This document shows positions 22,290 to 30,172 of a stretch of DNA of 32,728 nt, piece by piece. This stretch comes from a virus. The notes beneath the pieces are model-generated. The model had not been told where the DNA came from. It saw only the letters and a program-made list of their open reading frames with translations, and searched no databases. A program made the translations under genes and the position numbers. The stretch is from positions 1 through 32,728 of IMG/VR virus record IMGVR_UViG_3300009515_000016; one strand, given 5' to 3'. Each line of letters opens with the position of its first letter. The first letter of the stretch is position 1.

Positions 22290-22651
22290 CGCAGACCCAA
22301 CTTCTTAGCCTGTCTCCCTAGCTCCCTGGCTACTTCTGCGGCATATTCACGGCTCTGCTTTGGGGTGAGCCCAATGATAGGCCTCGGCACCTGGCCTGGC
22401 GAAGATCCCTTATGGAATCCGTCGATCTCATTCGCTGTATGGACCTCTGTAAACCCGTCTCTCCTAACCAGGATTCTCCCTCTGAGAATCAGGATCCTGA
22501 GGTCATTGTTTTGGCCCACTCCGAGGGGCCTTCCGTCGGGCTTTTTTTTGGGGGCCAGCCTTCCATTGGTCCCCATGCCTTGGCGAAGACGCGCAGAAGC
22601 CTCGCGCTTAGATCTCTCCCCCAGTTTTTTGAAAAGGGCGCTGAACGACAC
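22286..22651 (-). CDS. Phage virion morphogenesis protein (Mu gpG-like / lambda Z position)
   Basis: 121 aa, GTG start directly after the TAG of the previous gene. The N-terminus is helical and basic (FKKLGERSKREASARLRQGM), the middle has LILRGRILVRRDGFTEVHTANEIDGFHKG, and VPRPIIGLTPKQSREYAAEVARELGRQ near the end is the mark of phage virion morphogenesis (gpG/gp10-like) proteins, in which P-R-(P)-(F/I)-(I/L)-G-L is conserved. It should act at the head-tail junction. It is coupled to the next gene by GTGA. Confidence 0.7.
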   Translation of the reverse strand: MSFSALFKKLGERSKREASARLRQGMGTNGRLAPKKKPDGRPLGVGQNNDLRILILRGRILVRRDGFTEVHTANEIDGFHKGSSPGQVPRPIIGLTPKQSREYAAEVARELGRQAKKLGLR

Positions 22652-22987
22652 CTAAGCACCTGACCTTACTCGCCTGCTACACCGAAACGCGTAGATTGCC
22701 GACTGGGCAATGTGATCCACTGTGTTCACGTCCCATTTCTTCAACCCTTGGATAACCACGGATTCGCCCATGGGCTCAACGCCAGCCATGTCAGCCACAG
22801 CAACCAGAAACGTTGTCGTCTCTTGGTCTAGCTCCCCTTGGAAGCCGTCTCTCTGCTGTGCCAACTGAACAGCCTCGGTGATTGTGGTAGTTGTGGCGCC
22901 TTGCACGTGGCTCAGCGCCACAACTCCATGTGTCAGCCGAAGCAACTCAATGCCCTGGGAGGCGAATATCTCGCTAAGCATGGACAC
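22652..22987 (-). CDS. Head-tail connector candidate (111 aa)
   Basis: Not recognised by motif. The GTG at 22987 was preferred because GGGGTG lies seven bases upstream; ATG at 22981 is the alternative. The product, MSMLSEIFASQGIELLRLTHG..., is beta-rich with TFLVAVADMAGVEPMGESVVIQGLKKWDVN, like small head-tail joining proteins (lambda FI/FII position). It follows the major capsid gene by 24 bases. Confidence 0.55.
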   Translation of the reverse strand: MSMLSEIFASQGIELLRLTHGVVALSHVQGATTTTITEAVQLAQQRDGFQGELDQETTTFLVAVADMAGVEPMGESVVIQGLKKWDVNTVDHIAQSAIYAFRCSRRVRSGA

Positions 22988-23011
22988 GAATCACCCCCCG
23001 AGGGCCAGAAG

Positions 23012-24259
23012 CTACTCGTCCTTCGGAGCCGTTGTGGCCGTCAGGCTCTGCACAACAAACGCGTGATCCACAGCGCCAACCTCGTAGTCCCAGCTCATAG
23101 AGGCCTGGAAAACTACGTCAGCCTGAAGAGCTGCCTCAGCTTGCTCGCCAAGAGCCATTTCCATAGCGCGACGGCGCCACTTGCCGACGAATTGACGGCG
23201 GAAATTGCCCATGTACCAAGCGCTTGTCGAAAGGTCGTCGAGCTTCGGCGTGCTGACAACGCCGGCCACCCGCAGCGCCCCGCGAGGCCCGAACGGATTG
23301 AGCTCGTTCTCGGTTCCGGGCGTTAGCTCAGAATCAAGCAGCTTGAGAGCCGTTGGCAGGACCGTGTCTGGAACAAACAGAATGCGAGGACCAATGTTCA
23401 TGCGTTTGCCACGGGTGTTGGTCATGGCATTCAGAACTGCCCGCGCGTTCTGCAAATCCGTGAGGTCAGCCAGGGCGTTGTTGTTGATCCTCGTTCCACT
23501 GGGCGCGCGTGAGTGAGCCGTGGTGCTCGTTGTGTAGAGAGCGGTGCCTGTTCCGTTCGGACGCAAGACGTGCTCACTACCAGCCGCAGCTGAACCGTCG
23601 TGGTCTGTCACCTTCTTCAAGGTGATCTCCTCGACCAACTCAGCCATAATTTCGCCCAGGGCGTTAATGCGCCCAACGATCCCAGCAACGTCGTTCTCCT
23701 CGACCATTTTGCGACGAATCTTGAGCATTCGGCCGTTTAGACGGCTTCGAATCTCAAACTTCTCTTCGCCTGCGCCAATCAAGGGCCAGTCACCGTCTGT
23801 GTCCGGATCGTGGCGCGTCGGGTCCGCCTTCTTGGCGTCGTGCGACACAATCAACGCGTGCTGCGAGACCTCCTTCATGTTGTCTTCTTCGCGGACGAGG
23901 AACTGGCGAACACTGCCTACAGCCTCGAAAGCGTCGTTGACGCCAGCAACAGCCAAGTTGCCAGCCAGGAGGGGAAACGCGGAAGCCGAGACGACCCCAC
24001 GCTCGCGATCAAGGCAATCAACCTTGACGCCCTTAAGCGCGTCGTAGAGGCGCTTAATGCTGGCGATATTCTGCATGCGCAGCTCACCAGAATCAGTCAA
24101 GTCGCGCACCTTGGCCGCGAAATGCTTGGGATTCTCCCTGGCTTGGCTTGCCAGGCTTTCAATGTCAACGGTATCGCTCAAAACGACGTTACCGCGCACG
24201 GGGCGTTGGTACTGCCGCTGTGAGGCCCTCACTCCCTGATCGGGTGTGTAGATCTTCAT
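23012..24259 (-). CDS. Major capsid protein (HK97 fold)
   Basis: 415 aa with a strong AGGAG seven bases before the ATG, as expected for the most abundant virion protein. The region AELVEEITLKKVTDHDGS (about 210-230), the later NNNALADLTDLQNARAVLNAMTNTRGKRMNIGPRILFVPDTVLPTA and the C-terminal FRRQFVGKWRRRAM...ADVVFQASMSWDYEVGAVDHAFVV read like a Mu gpT-type or related HK97-fold capsid protein rather than lambda gpE. Residues 1-105 may be a delta-like domain removed or reordered on maturation. Next to protease/scaffold and decoration genes, which supports the call. Confidence 0.85.
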   Translation of the reverse strand: MKIYTPDQGVRASQRQYQRPVRGNVVLSDTVDIESLASQARENPKHFAAKVRDLTDSGELRMQNIASIKRLYDALKGVKVDCLDRERGVVSASAFPLLAGNLAVAGVNDAFEAVGSVRQFLVREEDNMKEVSQHALIVSHDAKKADPTRHDPDTDGDWPLIGAGEEKFEIRSRLNGRMLKIRRKMVEENDVAGIVGRINALGEIMAELVEEITLKKVTDHDGSAAAGSEHVLRPNGTGTALYTTSTTAHSRAPSGTRINNNALADLTDLQNARAVLNAMTNTRGKRMNIGPRILFVPDTVLPTALKLLDSELTPGTENELNPFGPRGALRVAGVVSTPKLDDLSTSAWYMGNFRRQFVGKWRRRAMEMALGEQAEAALQADVVFQASMSWDYEVGAVDHAFVVQSLTATTAPKDE

Positions 24260-24282
24260 TCTAAAGCTCCTCTAGCTCCCGA

Positions 24283-24804
24283 TTAGGAAAGCAAGCTGAA
24301 GGTTGAGAGAAACGAATTCGCCCGAACGATCGTCATTTCGGCAACCGAAACGGTGCGGATCGTTGTTCCTGCGTCTCCGCCGCCATGCTCTGCAGGCAGC
24401 TGCTTGGGGTAATTGCTGACGCCAGCAATGTGCCCCAGAATGTTGGTTCCGGCTGTGACTGTGACAGCTTCAGAGGAGCTGAAATACAGAGCCGTGCCGA
24501 TCGCAGAGTTTCCGGCCGCAGCCAGGTCATACGAGAACACGTCGTCAGGCCGAGGCACAATGATCTCGTAGTACCCCGCGAGGTCACCGGCCTTGATCTC
24601 CTGATTGGCGATCGCAATGACACCTGCACTCATGTCGAAATCGCTGTCGAGGGGTACCCACGTACTCCCCGCACCAGTCAGCTCCAGGAGCTCACCGGCC
24701 TTGATTGCTTGGGTTGCGCCTGCCTGGAACAGCCCCAAGATTACAAGTGGTTCTTTCGCGCCGTTTAGGTTACGGACCCAGCGCGAGGGTTGGTTAGTTG
24801 CCAT
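24283..24804 (-). CDS. Head decoration (cement) protein candidate
   Basis: 173 aa, beta-rich, of the type IKAGELLEL...GVIAIANQEIKAGDLAGYYEIIVPRPDDVFSYDLAAAGN...GTALYFSSSEAVTVTAGTNILGHIAG, the layout of capsid cement proteins with a beta-tulip/barrel fold (lambda gpD position, DUF2190-like appearance). GGAG lies six bases before the ATG. It is placed between the protease/scaffold and the major capsid genes, as gpD is. No second decoration gene is visible. Confidence 0.7.
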   Translation of the reverse strand: MATNQPSRWVRNLNGAKEPLVILGLFQAGATQAIKAGELLELTGAGSTWVPLDSDFDMSAGVIAIANQEIKAGDLAGYYEIIVPRPDDVFSYDLAAAGNSAIGTALYFSSSEAVTVTAGTNILGHIAGVSNYPKQLPAEHGGGDAGTTIRTVSVAEMTIVRANSFLSTFSLLS

Positions 24805-24823
24805 GATCGTCTCCTATCTGGCG

Positions 24824-25813
24824 TTAACTGGTAAAAGCGTTGAGGAACTCACTACTGCTGAGCTCCCTCTTCTGAGTGACTGGCGTGTCCTTGACCGGAG
24901 TAGGCTCGGGAGTACCAACGGGCTGAGCCTGCTTGCTCCAGCTCTCCAGCACGGCGTTCCTGGCGTCCTCGAGCTCATTCCCTCGCTCAGCTCCAGCGAC
25001 TGCCTTGCGGGCGACGTCGTGCAGGTGCTCAGGAGTGAAGGCAAGAACCGCCTGCACGACACTGACGATACGCTGAGCCTCTGCTGCGGCTTCCTCCGCC
25101 TCGGCCTGTGCCGCCCGAGCCCTAATCTCCTGGGGTAGGTCAATGATTGTGGTCTCTTCGCCCTTTTCTCCCTCGACCTTTCCACCCTCTTCCGCGGGTA
25201 GACCTTGGTCTGGCATGGCTGTCGAGAACGAGAATGTAGGCCCACCCTCGGACCGTTGCATTTCTTTCATGGCTCTAATTCCTTTGATTGCTGACATGAA
25301 ATCCCGCATAAGCAGAGCGTGCTTGTCCGCGGGAACTGGCACCGTGGAGATTTCCAGGAGCTCTGATTGAGTGACTAGAACGGCTGGCCCCTCAACGGTT
25401 CCGCTGGCCAACTCAGCCCTTGCCCCCTCCTCGAGGAAGCGAACTTGCTGCACCATGAACCCGACGCTTACGGCACGCAGGAACCCACCCTTTACCAGGC
25501 TCCAGATTTCCCCAGCTCGCTCTGTCTCAGCGAACTGCACCTTGGCAATGAGGTTTCCGTCCTCTTTCTTGAGCTCTACGGCGCGACCAATGACGGACAG
25601 GGATTCGCGCCTGTCGTGGGCGTCCAGAATGATCGGGTTGCTTTCAAAGCGCGCCGTGTCCATTCCGTCTACGACTAGGATCTCAGGACCGTCGAACGTC
25701 TGAACCGGAGTTTCAGACGCGGCAACGAACTCGGCTGTGCGATCGTCTTCGTTGATAGCTCGCTGAGAAAAGCTCAGGGCTCGATACAGCGCTTGCGGCT
25801 GTTCCAGTTTCAT
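24824..25813 (-). CDS. Prohead protease fused to scaffold (U35/HK97 family)
   Basis: 329 aa. The protease occupies about residues 1-170: H66 in LDAHDRRESLSVIG, the active Ser S116 in FLRAVSVGFM, and the closing signature LLEISTVPVPADKHALLMR (153-170). The remaining 160 residues are helical and charged with Ala/Glu-rich coiled coil (RARAAQAEAEEAAAEAQR), which matches a scaffold domain fused to the protease, similar in idea to lambda C/Nu3. It cuts the capsid and scaffold proteins during head assembly. ATGA overlap with the portal gene. Confidence 0.85.
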   Translation of the reverse strand: MKLEQPQALYRALSFSQRAINEDDRTAEFVAASETPVQTFDGPEILVVDGMDTARFESNPIILDAHDRRESLSVIGRAVELKKEDGNLIAKVQFAETERAGEIWSLVKGGFLRAVSVGFMVQQVRFLEEGARAELASGTVEGPAVLVTQSELLEISTVPVPADKHALLMRDFMSAIKGIRAMKEMQRSEGGPTFSFSTAMPDQGLPAEEGGKVEGEKGEETTIIDLPQEIRARAAQAEAEEAAAEAQRIVSVVQAVLAFTPEHLHDVARKAVAGAERGNELEDARNAVLESWSKQAQPVGTPEPTPVKDTPVTQKRELSSSEFLNAFTS

Positions 25814-27420
25814 GCAGCCAACCTTTCTTCGTCTTCGTCTTCGTCTTCGTCCTCGCCGGCGTCCTCGCCGACCTCGAGCTCTGGCTTATCAGCCTTCTGC
25901 TTAGGGCCAAGGCCAAGCTCTTCGCGCATTTCCTTCTCGCGCTTCTCCTCGAGCAGCCTCTGCATGAGGAGCTCCTCCCAGTCCTCACCAAGGCACGCCG
26001 CCTCTCGCTGCAGAGTTGTGAGGCCCATTTCCAGCTTGAGCTGCGTTGCTGCAGCTTCCTTCTGTGGATCAATCCAAGGCTTGGCTGGAGTGATAGCCTG
26101 GACAGAGCGGATATCCTCGACAGATACACCGCGCGATCGAGAGTCGCCACGCAAGGCAGCGTCCAGGTGAACCTGTTCCCAAATCCACCTAAGGCAATCA
26201 ATCAGTTCGTTCTGCTCTATAGCCCAGACAAGGCGTTCTTCGAGTATTTGTGTTCTGGCCGAGCTATAGTTGCTTTGCGACCAGTCGTTGAGCACTGTTT
26301 GCCAGCTGAGCCCAAGAGCAGCACCGATCCTGCGCGCCAGCATGAAAACGAACGATTCCAAACCGGGTACCGGGAAGTTAGGAACCAGAGTTTCGATTTC
26401 TTCGCCTGGCTGCAATTTGAAAATCATGCCCGGCTCGATATCCGTATCGAGCTGATAGCCATACTTCTCGGCCGTCACGTCCAGCATTTGAGGCATAGAC
26501 GCAGGCGACTTTAGAAATACCGCAAGGCAAGCACTGATCTGCACGCGCTTAAGGGAGGCGAGCAACAGCAAATCCAAGTCGTGGATATCCTGCAGCACAG
26601 CGTGCATAACAGGCTCTCCGCGACTCTGCCCTGGGCGAGACTGGCGGCGTGAATGCCACACCATTTCAGCTGGGACACGGTCGAAGTCCTCCGACCCCAG
26701 CGGAATGGCAAATGGCTTGTTCCCGGTCGTGTTGTGGAGCGTGGTATCTCCAGGGTGATTCTTGGATACCCAGTAAGCTACGCGTATTCCGTTTCTATCC
26801 TTCTCGACACCAGCCCGGATTGAGCCCTGCGGATCTGCAGGTGAGGCGTCCAGGGGGGTGCGAACCCTGTCAGCCTCAACCAGCTCGAACCAGACAGGGT
26901 CCAGGGGCGAGGTCTTAACCATTTTGACGAAGATCTCTCCGTCTTCGAAACGCTTACCTGCGACGATCCTCTGGGCAGCGGCGAAAGGAAGCCCTTCGGC
27001 GCGAAACAACTCGTCTCGTCGCTCGCGCCAAAGGGAATCCATATTGCGTGATCGTAGGGGAACCTTGGTGCGCGCCTGCAGGGCTATGCCAGTCCCTGCT
27101 GTGTGCCGAATGTGTGCGCCGTGTAGGCCTGATCCAATCGGATCGTCCCTGCGCAGCAAGCGAGACCTATCACGCAAGGTGGATATGTCCCCGAGCAGCT
27201 CACCGTCCGCGGATAGCGCGGAAGAGAGCCATGGGGTCTGGCCAGGACCGGAGCGAGCTCCGCGGTAACCGCGCGCGCTCAACGCACCCAGCCAAGCGTC
27301 CCTGTAAGCCTCGTCTTCGTCTAGCTTGCGAACGTGCTCCCTGACCGCGCGCCGCTCAAGGCTTCTCTGTGGGCTGAATATGCCCAAGAACGCGTCAGCG
27401 AAGGTATCCCACCAGCCCAT
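25810..27420 (-). CDS. Portal protein, lambda family
   Basis: 536 aa, typical for lambda gpB-type portals. Seen: helical start MGWWDTFADAFLGIFSPQRSLERRA, then LRDRSRLLRRDDPIGSGLHGAHIRHTAGTGIALQAR, then the WFELVEADRVRTP...GSIRAGVEKDRNGIRVAYWVSKNHPGD strand region, MHAVLQDIHDLDLLLLASLKRVQISACLAVFLKSP, and GLSWQTVLNDWSQSNYSSARTQILEERL, all standard of the family. It forms the dodecameric DNA gate and binds the terminase. The C-terminus ends in a very acidic tail (EVGEDAGEDEDEDEDEERLAA) made by a short tandem repeat, unusual for portals. Coupled TAATG with the gene before and ATGA with the next. Confidence 0.92.
   Translation of the reverse strand: MGWWDTFADAFLGIFSPQRSLERRAVREHVRKLDEDEAYRDAWLGALSARGYRGARSGPGQTPWLSSALSADGELLGDISTLRDRSRLLRRDDPIGSGLHGAHIRHTAGTGIALQARTKVPLRSRNMDSLWRERRDELFRAEGLPFAAAQRIVAGKRFEDGEIFVKMVKTSPLDPVWFELVEADRVRTPLDASPADPQGSIRAGVEKDRNGIRVAYWVSKNHPGDTTLHNTTGNKPFAIPLGSEDFDRVPAEMVWHSRRQSRPGQSRGEPVMHAVLQDIHDLDLLLLASLKRVQISACLAVFLKSPASMPQMLDVTAEKYGYQLDTDIEPGMIFKLQPGEEIETLVPNFPVPGLESFVFMLARRIGAALGLSWQTVLNDWSQSNYSSARTQILEERLVWAIEQNELIDCLRWIWEQVHLDAALRGDSRSRGVSVEDIRSVQAITPAKPWIDPQKEAAATQLKLEMGLTTLQREAACLGEDWEELLMQRLLEEKREKEMREELGLGPKQKADKPELEVGEDAGEDEDEDEDEERLAA
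25827..25850 (-). repeat. Hexanucleotide repeat encoding the acidic portal tail
   Basis: Four tandem copies of CTTCGT (plus strand) encode alternating Asp-Glu at the portal C-terminus. Such a run can change in length by slippage without breaking the frame. Confidence 0.7.
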
Positions 27421-27689
27421 TAGCGCCTCCCGTGAGAGGTACGCGTTTTGGTGATTCGTCGCTGCACGTCTTGCCTGGTGGACTTCAACGCCTGAATAGT
27501 CCTGCCAAGCGCGTCAAGATTGCGAATCATGGTCACCGCGGCCGTGTCACCAGACATGGACGCAGGGAGGCCAACAGCTATAGCCTGAGCAACAGCATGC
27601 TGAGTCTCGGCCGTGACAAGGTCACCAGACGCAAGCGCGACGGCACATGCGTCTAGGGCCGTGTTGAAATCTGCATTGGTGATTGGCAC
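27420..27689 (-). CDS. gpW-position head-tail joining protein candidate (89 aa)
   Basis: GTG start (27689). Product MPITNADFNTALDACAVALASGDLVTAETQHAVAQAIAVG is helical with a basic end (RQDVQRRITKTRTSHGRR). It stands between the large terminase area and the portal gene, where lambda has gpW (68 aa). Family-level similarity is not evident, so the call rests on position, size and helical character. TAATG overlap with the portal gene. Confidence 0.5.
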   Translation of the reverse strand: MPITNADFNTALDACAVALASGDLVTAETQHAVAQAIAVGLPASMSGDTAAVTMIRNLDALGRTIQALKSTRQDVQRRITKTRTSHGRR

Positions 27690-27749
27690 CCGCCAATCAT
27701 GGACAAAGAACGGCTACATTCGTTCTATTCGCATACAAAACTGAATTAA
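27690..27749. other. Short spacer between zinc-ribbon gene and gpW-position gene
   Basis: Sixty bases, AT-rich on the zinc-ribbon side. It is one of the few breaks in the coupled late operon. I see no clear hairpin or promoter boxes. Confidence 0.4.
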
Positions 27750-28061
27750 CTAGCAGGTTTTGACTGGTAGCTTGAAGCTGTGGCCGCACTCTGGATTCCT
27801 GCAGCGAAAGTAGGCCAGCGTAGCGTGAGTGCTTCGGCAGTAAACAACCTGGCCAATGTCTGGCGTCCAGACCAGCAGGCACTTGGGGCAGGGCATTTGC
27901 CGCCGTATCCAGGCCTGTGGAGTAATGCCAACCCAGGAAACGACCCCCGTATCTTCGTCGTGAACAGCACCACCTCTGGACGCAGTTTGGCCGGGAGTTG
28001 TCACGGATTGCTCTTGGTATGTGATCTGTGGCACGTCTTCACGCTTCTTTCGTCTACGCAT
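27750..28061 (-). CDS. Ogr/Delta-like zinc-ribbon protein (103 aa)
   Basis: The C-terminal half has C58-x2-C61 (MPCPKCLLVW), then a strand with YCRSTHATLAYFRC and C87-x4-C92 (RCRNPECGHSF), the spacing and ending of the Ogr/Delta family of small late-gene activators (CPxC ... YxxCxNxxCGxxF). The N-terminal 50 residues are basic (MRRRKKRED) and otherwise not recognised. In P2-type phages such proteins switch on late promoters; here the gene sits inside the late operon, right after the large terminase (TAA followed directly by ATG), so a structural or packaging role is also possible. Confidence 0.6.
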   Translation of the reverse strand: MRRRKKREDVPQITYQEQSVTTPGQTASRGGAVHDEDTGVVSWVGITPQAWIRRQMPCPKCLLVWTPDIGQVVYCRSTHATLAYFRCRNPECGHSFKLPVKTC

Positions 28062-30029
28062 TTACCTTCCAATCCTCCAGCCCCTCTGTCTTCTCTCTCG
28101 ATACGAGCCGCCAACTTCAGGGTTAGGCTGTTCCTTCTCCAGGTACGGTCGCCGCACGCCAACGCCCTCGGTGATATCCCTTCGCGTTCGTTCGCCGTGC
28201 AATGGAGCCATGTTCAACGCCGCTGCATACGCGTATAGGCTTGAGTCCAGCCAGTGATTAGGCCCTTTGTTCTTCCAGACTCTCTTGCCACGATCCACGG
28301 TCATAAACTCAGAGCTAACCTGGCGAAGGAACTCCTCGGACACGTCAGCAGGCAGCGAAAGCCTGTAGATAGACTCAAGGTCACTGACTGGAAGGCGCTT
28401 TCTCACCATGCCCAGAAACGAGCTCTTGAGCCTGAACGTGTTCAGGATCCCCTGGCGGATCGTGTTATCTGAGAACTGCTGGCCGGCGTAGACGTACGAG
28501 ACCTTTCCACCCCAGCGAAACGGCGGCTGTGGGCTCCTGTCGTCGGAGGCGCCCCCCTTGATCGGCACAGCACGCAGCGGCTGCGAACGGCAGTAGTGAT
28601 AAACCCCCACCGGGCTCCAACCAGCGTCGTGGTAACACTGCTGCACCTGCAGGAAGCCCGACTCGTCGATATAGCCGAACTGCCGGTCATAAATCAGCTG
28701 GTCAAATGGCCTCAAATCAGCAGGGTCTAGCGTCTCCGAATAGTCTTTGTCCCGTACGCCAGATTCAATCATTGCCCCGCAAAGGTTTACGTGCCCAGAA
28801 ATGTCCCGCACCTGGCCCCAGCCCCAGATTGAGTAGTGGAGCTCACGCGCCCCAGAGTCTTGCCCAGCTGTGAGGAAACTTACCCAGCTGGGAACCTCTC
28901 CCGAGTAATAAACTCCCCCATGGGGTGCAGTTGACAGCCTGCGCCAATCCTCGAGCGTTGTCTCTGCGACTTTTGCCTGAAAGCAATCACCCATTCGCTT
29001 GTTGACGAACACTCGCATGGTTGCGTCGTCTTCGATTCCCTCGACGTACTTCTCAGCCAAGAATCGCAACGTCTTGTTCGGCATTAACAACTGGCTCATG
29101 TGCACACCGATCCAAGGCTTCTCTGCTGCCACCTCCGGGTCTAGCACTGACTTCTGCTCTGTCTCGCGGCACATGGTGAACCGCTGTGCGTCCGTGAGAA
29201 TGCAGCCACAGCAAGGCGTCACGTAACAATATCTGGCAGGGTTTCTACGAGCCGCCTCCAAGCTCTCACCCTCCTTCGAGTGCACCTTGACGTGGCCCCA
29301 CTGTGGCCAAAACTCGGTGCCACAGTGAAAGCACGGGGCGAAAGCCCGCCTCTGGTCTGACAGGTCGTAGTAGAGCTTCCCCGCGCCCCTCTCTTTGATC
29401 GAAGGGTGAGCGAAGGCAATCATTAGCGTGTTTCCAGGAAAGGCGTCCATTCTGACTTCAGCCAGCTTCAGGGGATCCCCCTGTCCCTGGATCTCGTCGA
29501 GCAGTGAATCAACCTCGTCGATAATCACGAACCGATAGGGAGTCGTCTGCAGATTGAGCACGCTCCGCCCGCCCTGGATCACCAACTTTCCGTCGGTGAA
29601 TCGCTTGATATGGACGAGCTCGCCCTTGGTCCTGCCCCGGATCGCCTTGCGCCTAATCGGGTCGCACGTGTCGATAATGTACGAGAACCTCTCTCGGCCA
29701 AACTCTCTGGCTAGCTCGTCTTTTGAAATCAGATACAGGCTGGGGCCAGGGTAATACGTCTGCAACCACGCCCAGGCGTTGATAATCGCCTCGGAACCGC
29801 CTCCCTGCCCGTTTTTCATAAGAACGACGCCGCGCTTTCCCTTACGCAGCGCCTCCTCGATAACGTCCATGATTGACGTCAGGTAAGGGAAGTACTTATT
29901 GCTCCAGCGCCCAGGACGGGCGGTAGTTCCCTCTCGGAGCATTCGGTAACGCTCTGCGAATTCCGAGACAGACATTCTGGGCATGGGCCGGATTGTCTCG
30001 AGGGCAACGCCAACCAAGTCTGAGGTCAC
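28062..30029 (-). CDS. Terminase large subunit, GpA family
   Basis: About 655 aa. ATPase motifs: a deviant P-loop KNGQGGGS at residues about 73-80 whose Lys comes first (as in lambda gpA, KSARVGYS) and Walker B FVIIDEVD at 168-175, then motif III-like LMIAFAHPSIKERGAGK. The C-terminal nuclease part begins near TAGQDSGARELHYSIWGWG with later DRQFGYIDESG. A zinc-ribbon-like stretch CFHCGTEFWPQWGH and YVTPCCGC occurs at about 240-280, common in this family. Start: GTG at 30029, whose GTGA overlaps the stop of the 48-aa gene; GTG at 30032 is the alternative. It cuts and packages DNA with the small subunit. Confidence 0.92.
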   Translation of the reverse strand: MTSDLVGVALETIRPMPRMSVSEFAERYRMLREGTTARPGRWSNKYFPYLTSIMDVIEEALRKGKRGVVLMKNGQGGGSEAIINAWAWLQTYYPGPSLYLISKDELAREFGRERFSYIIDTCDPIRRKAIRGRTKGELVHIKRFTDGKLVIQGGRSVLNLQTTPYRFVIIDEVDSLLDEIQGQGDPLKLAEVRMDAFPGNTLMIAFAHPSIKERGAGKLYYDLSDQRRAFAPCFHCGTEFWPQWGHVKVHSKEGESLEAARRNPARYCYVTPCCGCILTDAQRFTMCRETEQKSVLDPEVAAEKPWIGVHMSQLLMPNKTLRFLAEKYVEGIEDDATMRVFVNKRMGDCFQAKVAETTLEDWRRLSTAPHGGVYYSGEVPSWVSFLTAGQDSGARELHYSIWGWGQVRDISGHVNLCGAMIESGVRDKDYSETLDPADLRPFDQLIYDRQFGYIDESGFLQVQQCYHDAGWSPVGVYHYCRSQPLRAVPIKGGASDDRSPQPPFRWGGKVSYVYAGQQFSDNTIRQGILNTFRLKSSFLGMVRKRLPVSDLESIYRLSLPADVSEEFLRQVSSEFMTVDRGKRVWKNKGPNHWLDSSLYAYAAALNMAPLHGERTRRDITEGVGVRRPYLEKEQPNPEVGGSYRERRQRGWRIGR

Positions 30030-30172
30030 CACGAGCAGTCAATCCAGACACAAAGGAGCGTGGCCAATGCCACGACTGGAACCACCATTCCAACCGGGAC
30101 GAACTGCAGCGCGAGGAGCGCAACTACCCCAATTGCCAGGCAACGTAACCATTCAGCTCTCTTGCTCTTCAC
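30026..30172 (-). CDS. Tiny membrane protein with hydrophobic hairpin (48 aa)
   Basis: Found in the 120-base gap between the two terminase genes. GTG start (30172-30170) within the end of the small-terminase gene; its TGA (30028-30026) overlaps GTG of the large terminase as GTGA. The product begins MKSKRAEWLRCLAIG, then two hydrophobic stretches (about 12-25 and 29-44) split by a Pro-Val-Gly turn, ending WIDCSW: a basic N-terminus plus hairpin, like small holins or pinholins. The weak ribosome binding site is a drawback. A membrane effector between terminase genes is unusual, and its function is unknown. Confidence 0.55.
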   Translation of the reverse strand: MKSKRAEWLRCLAIGVVALLALQFVPVGMVVPVVALATLLCVWIDCSW

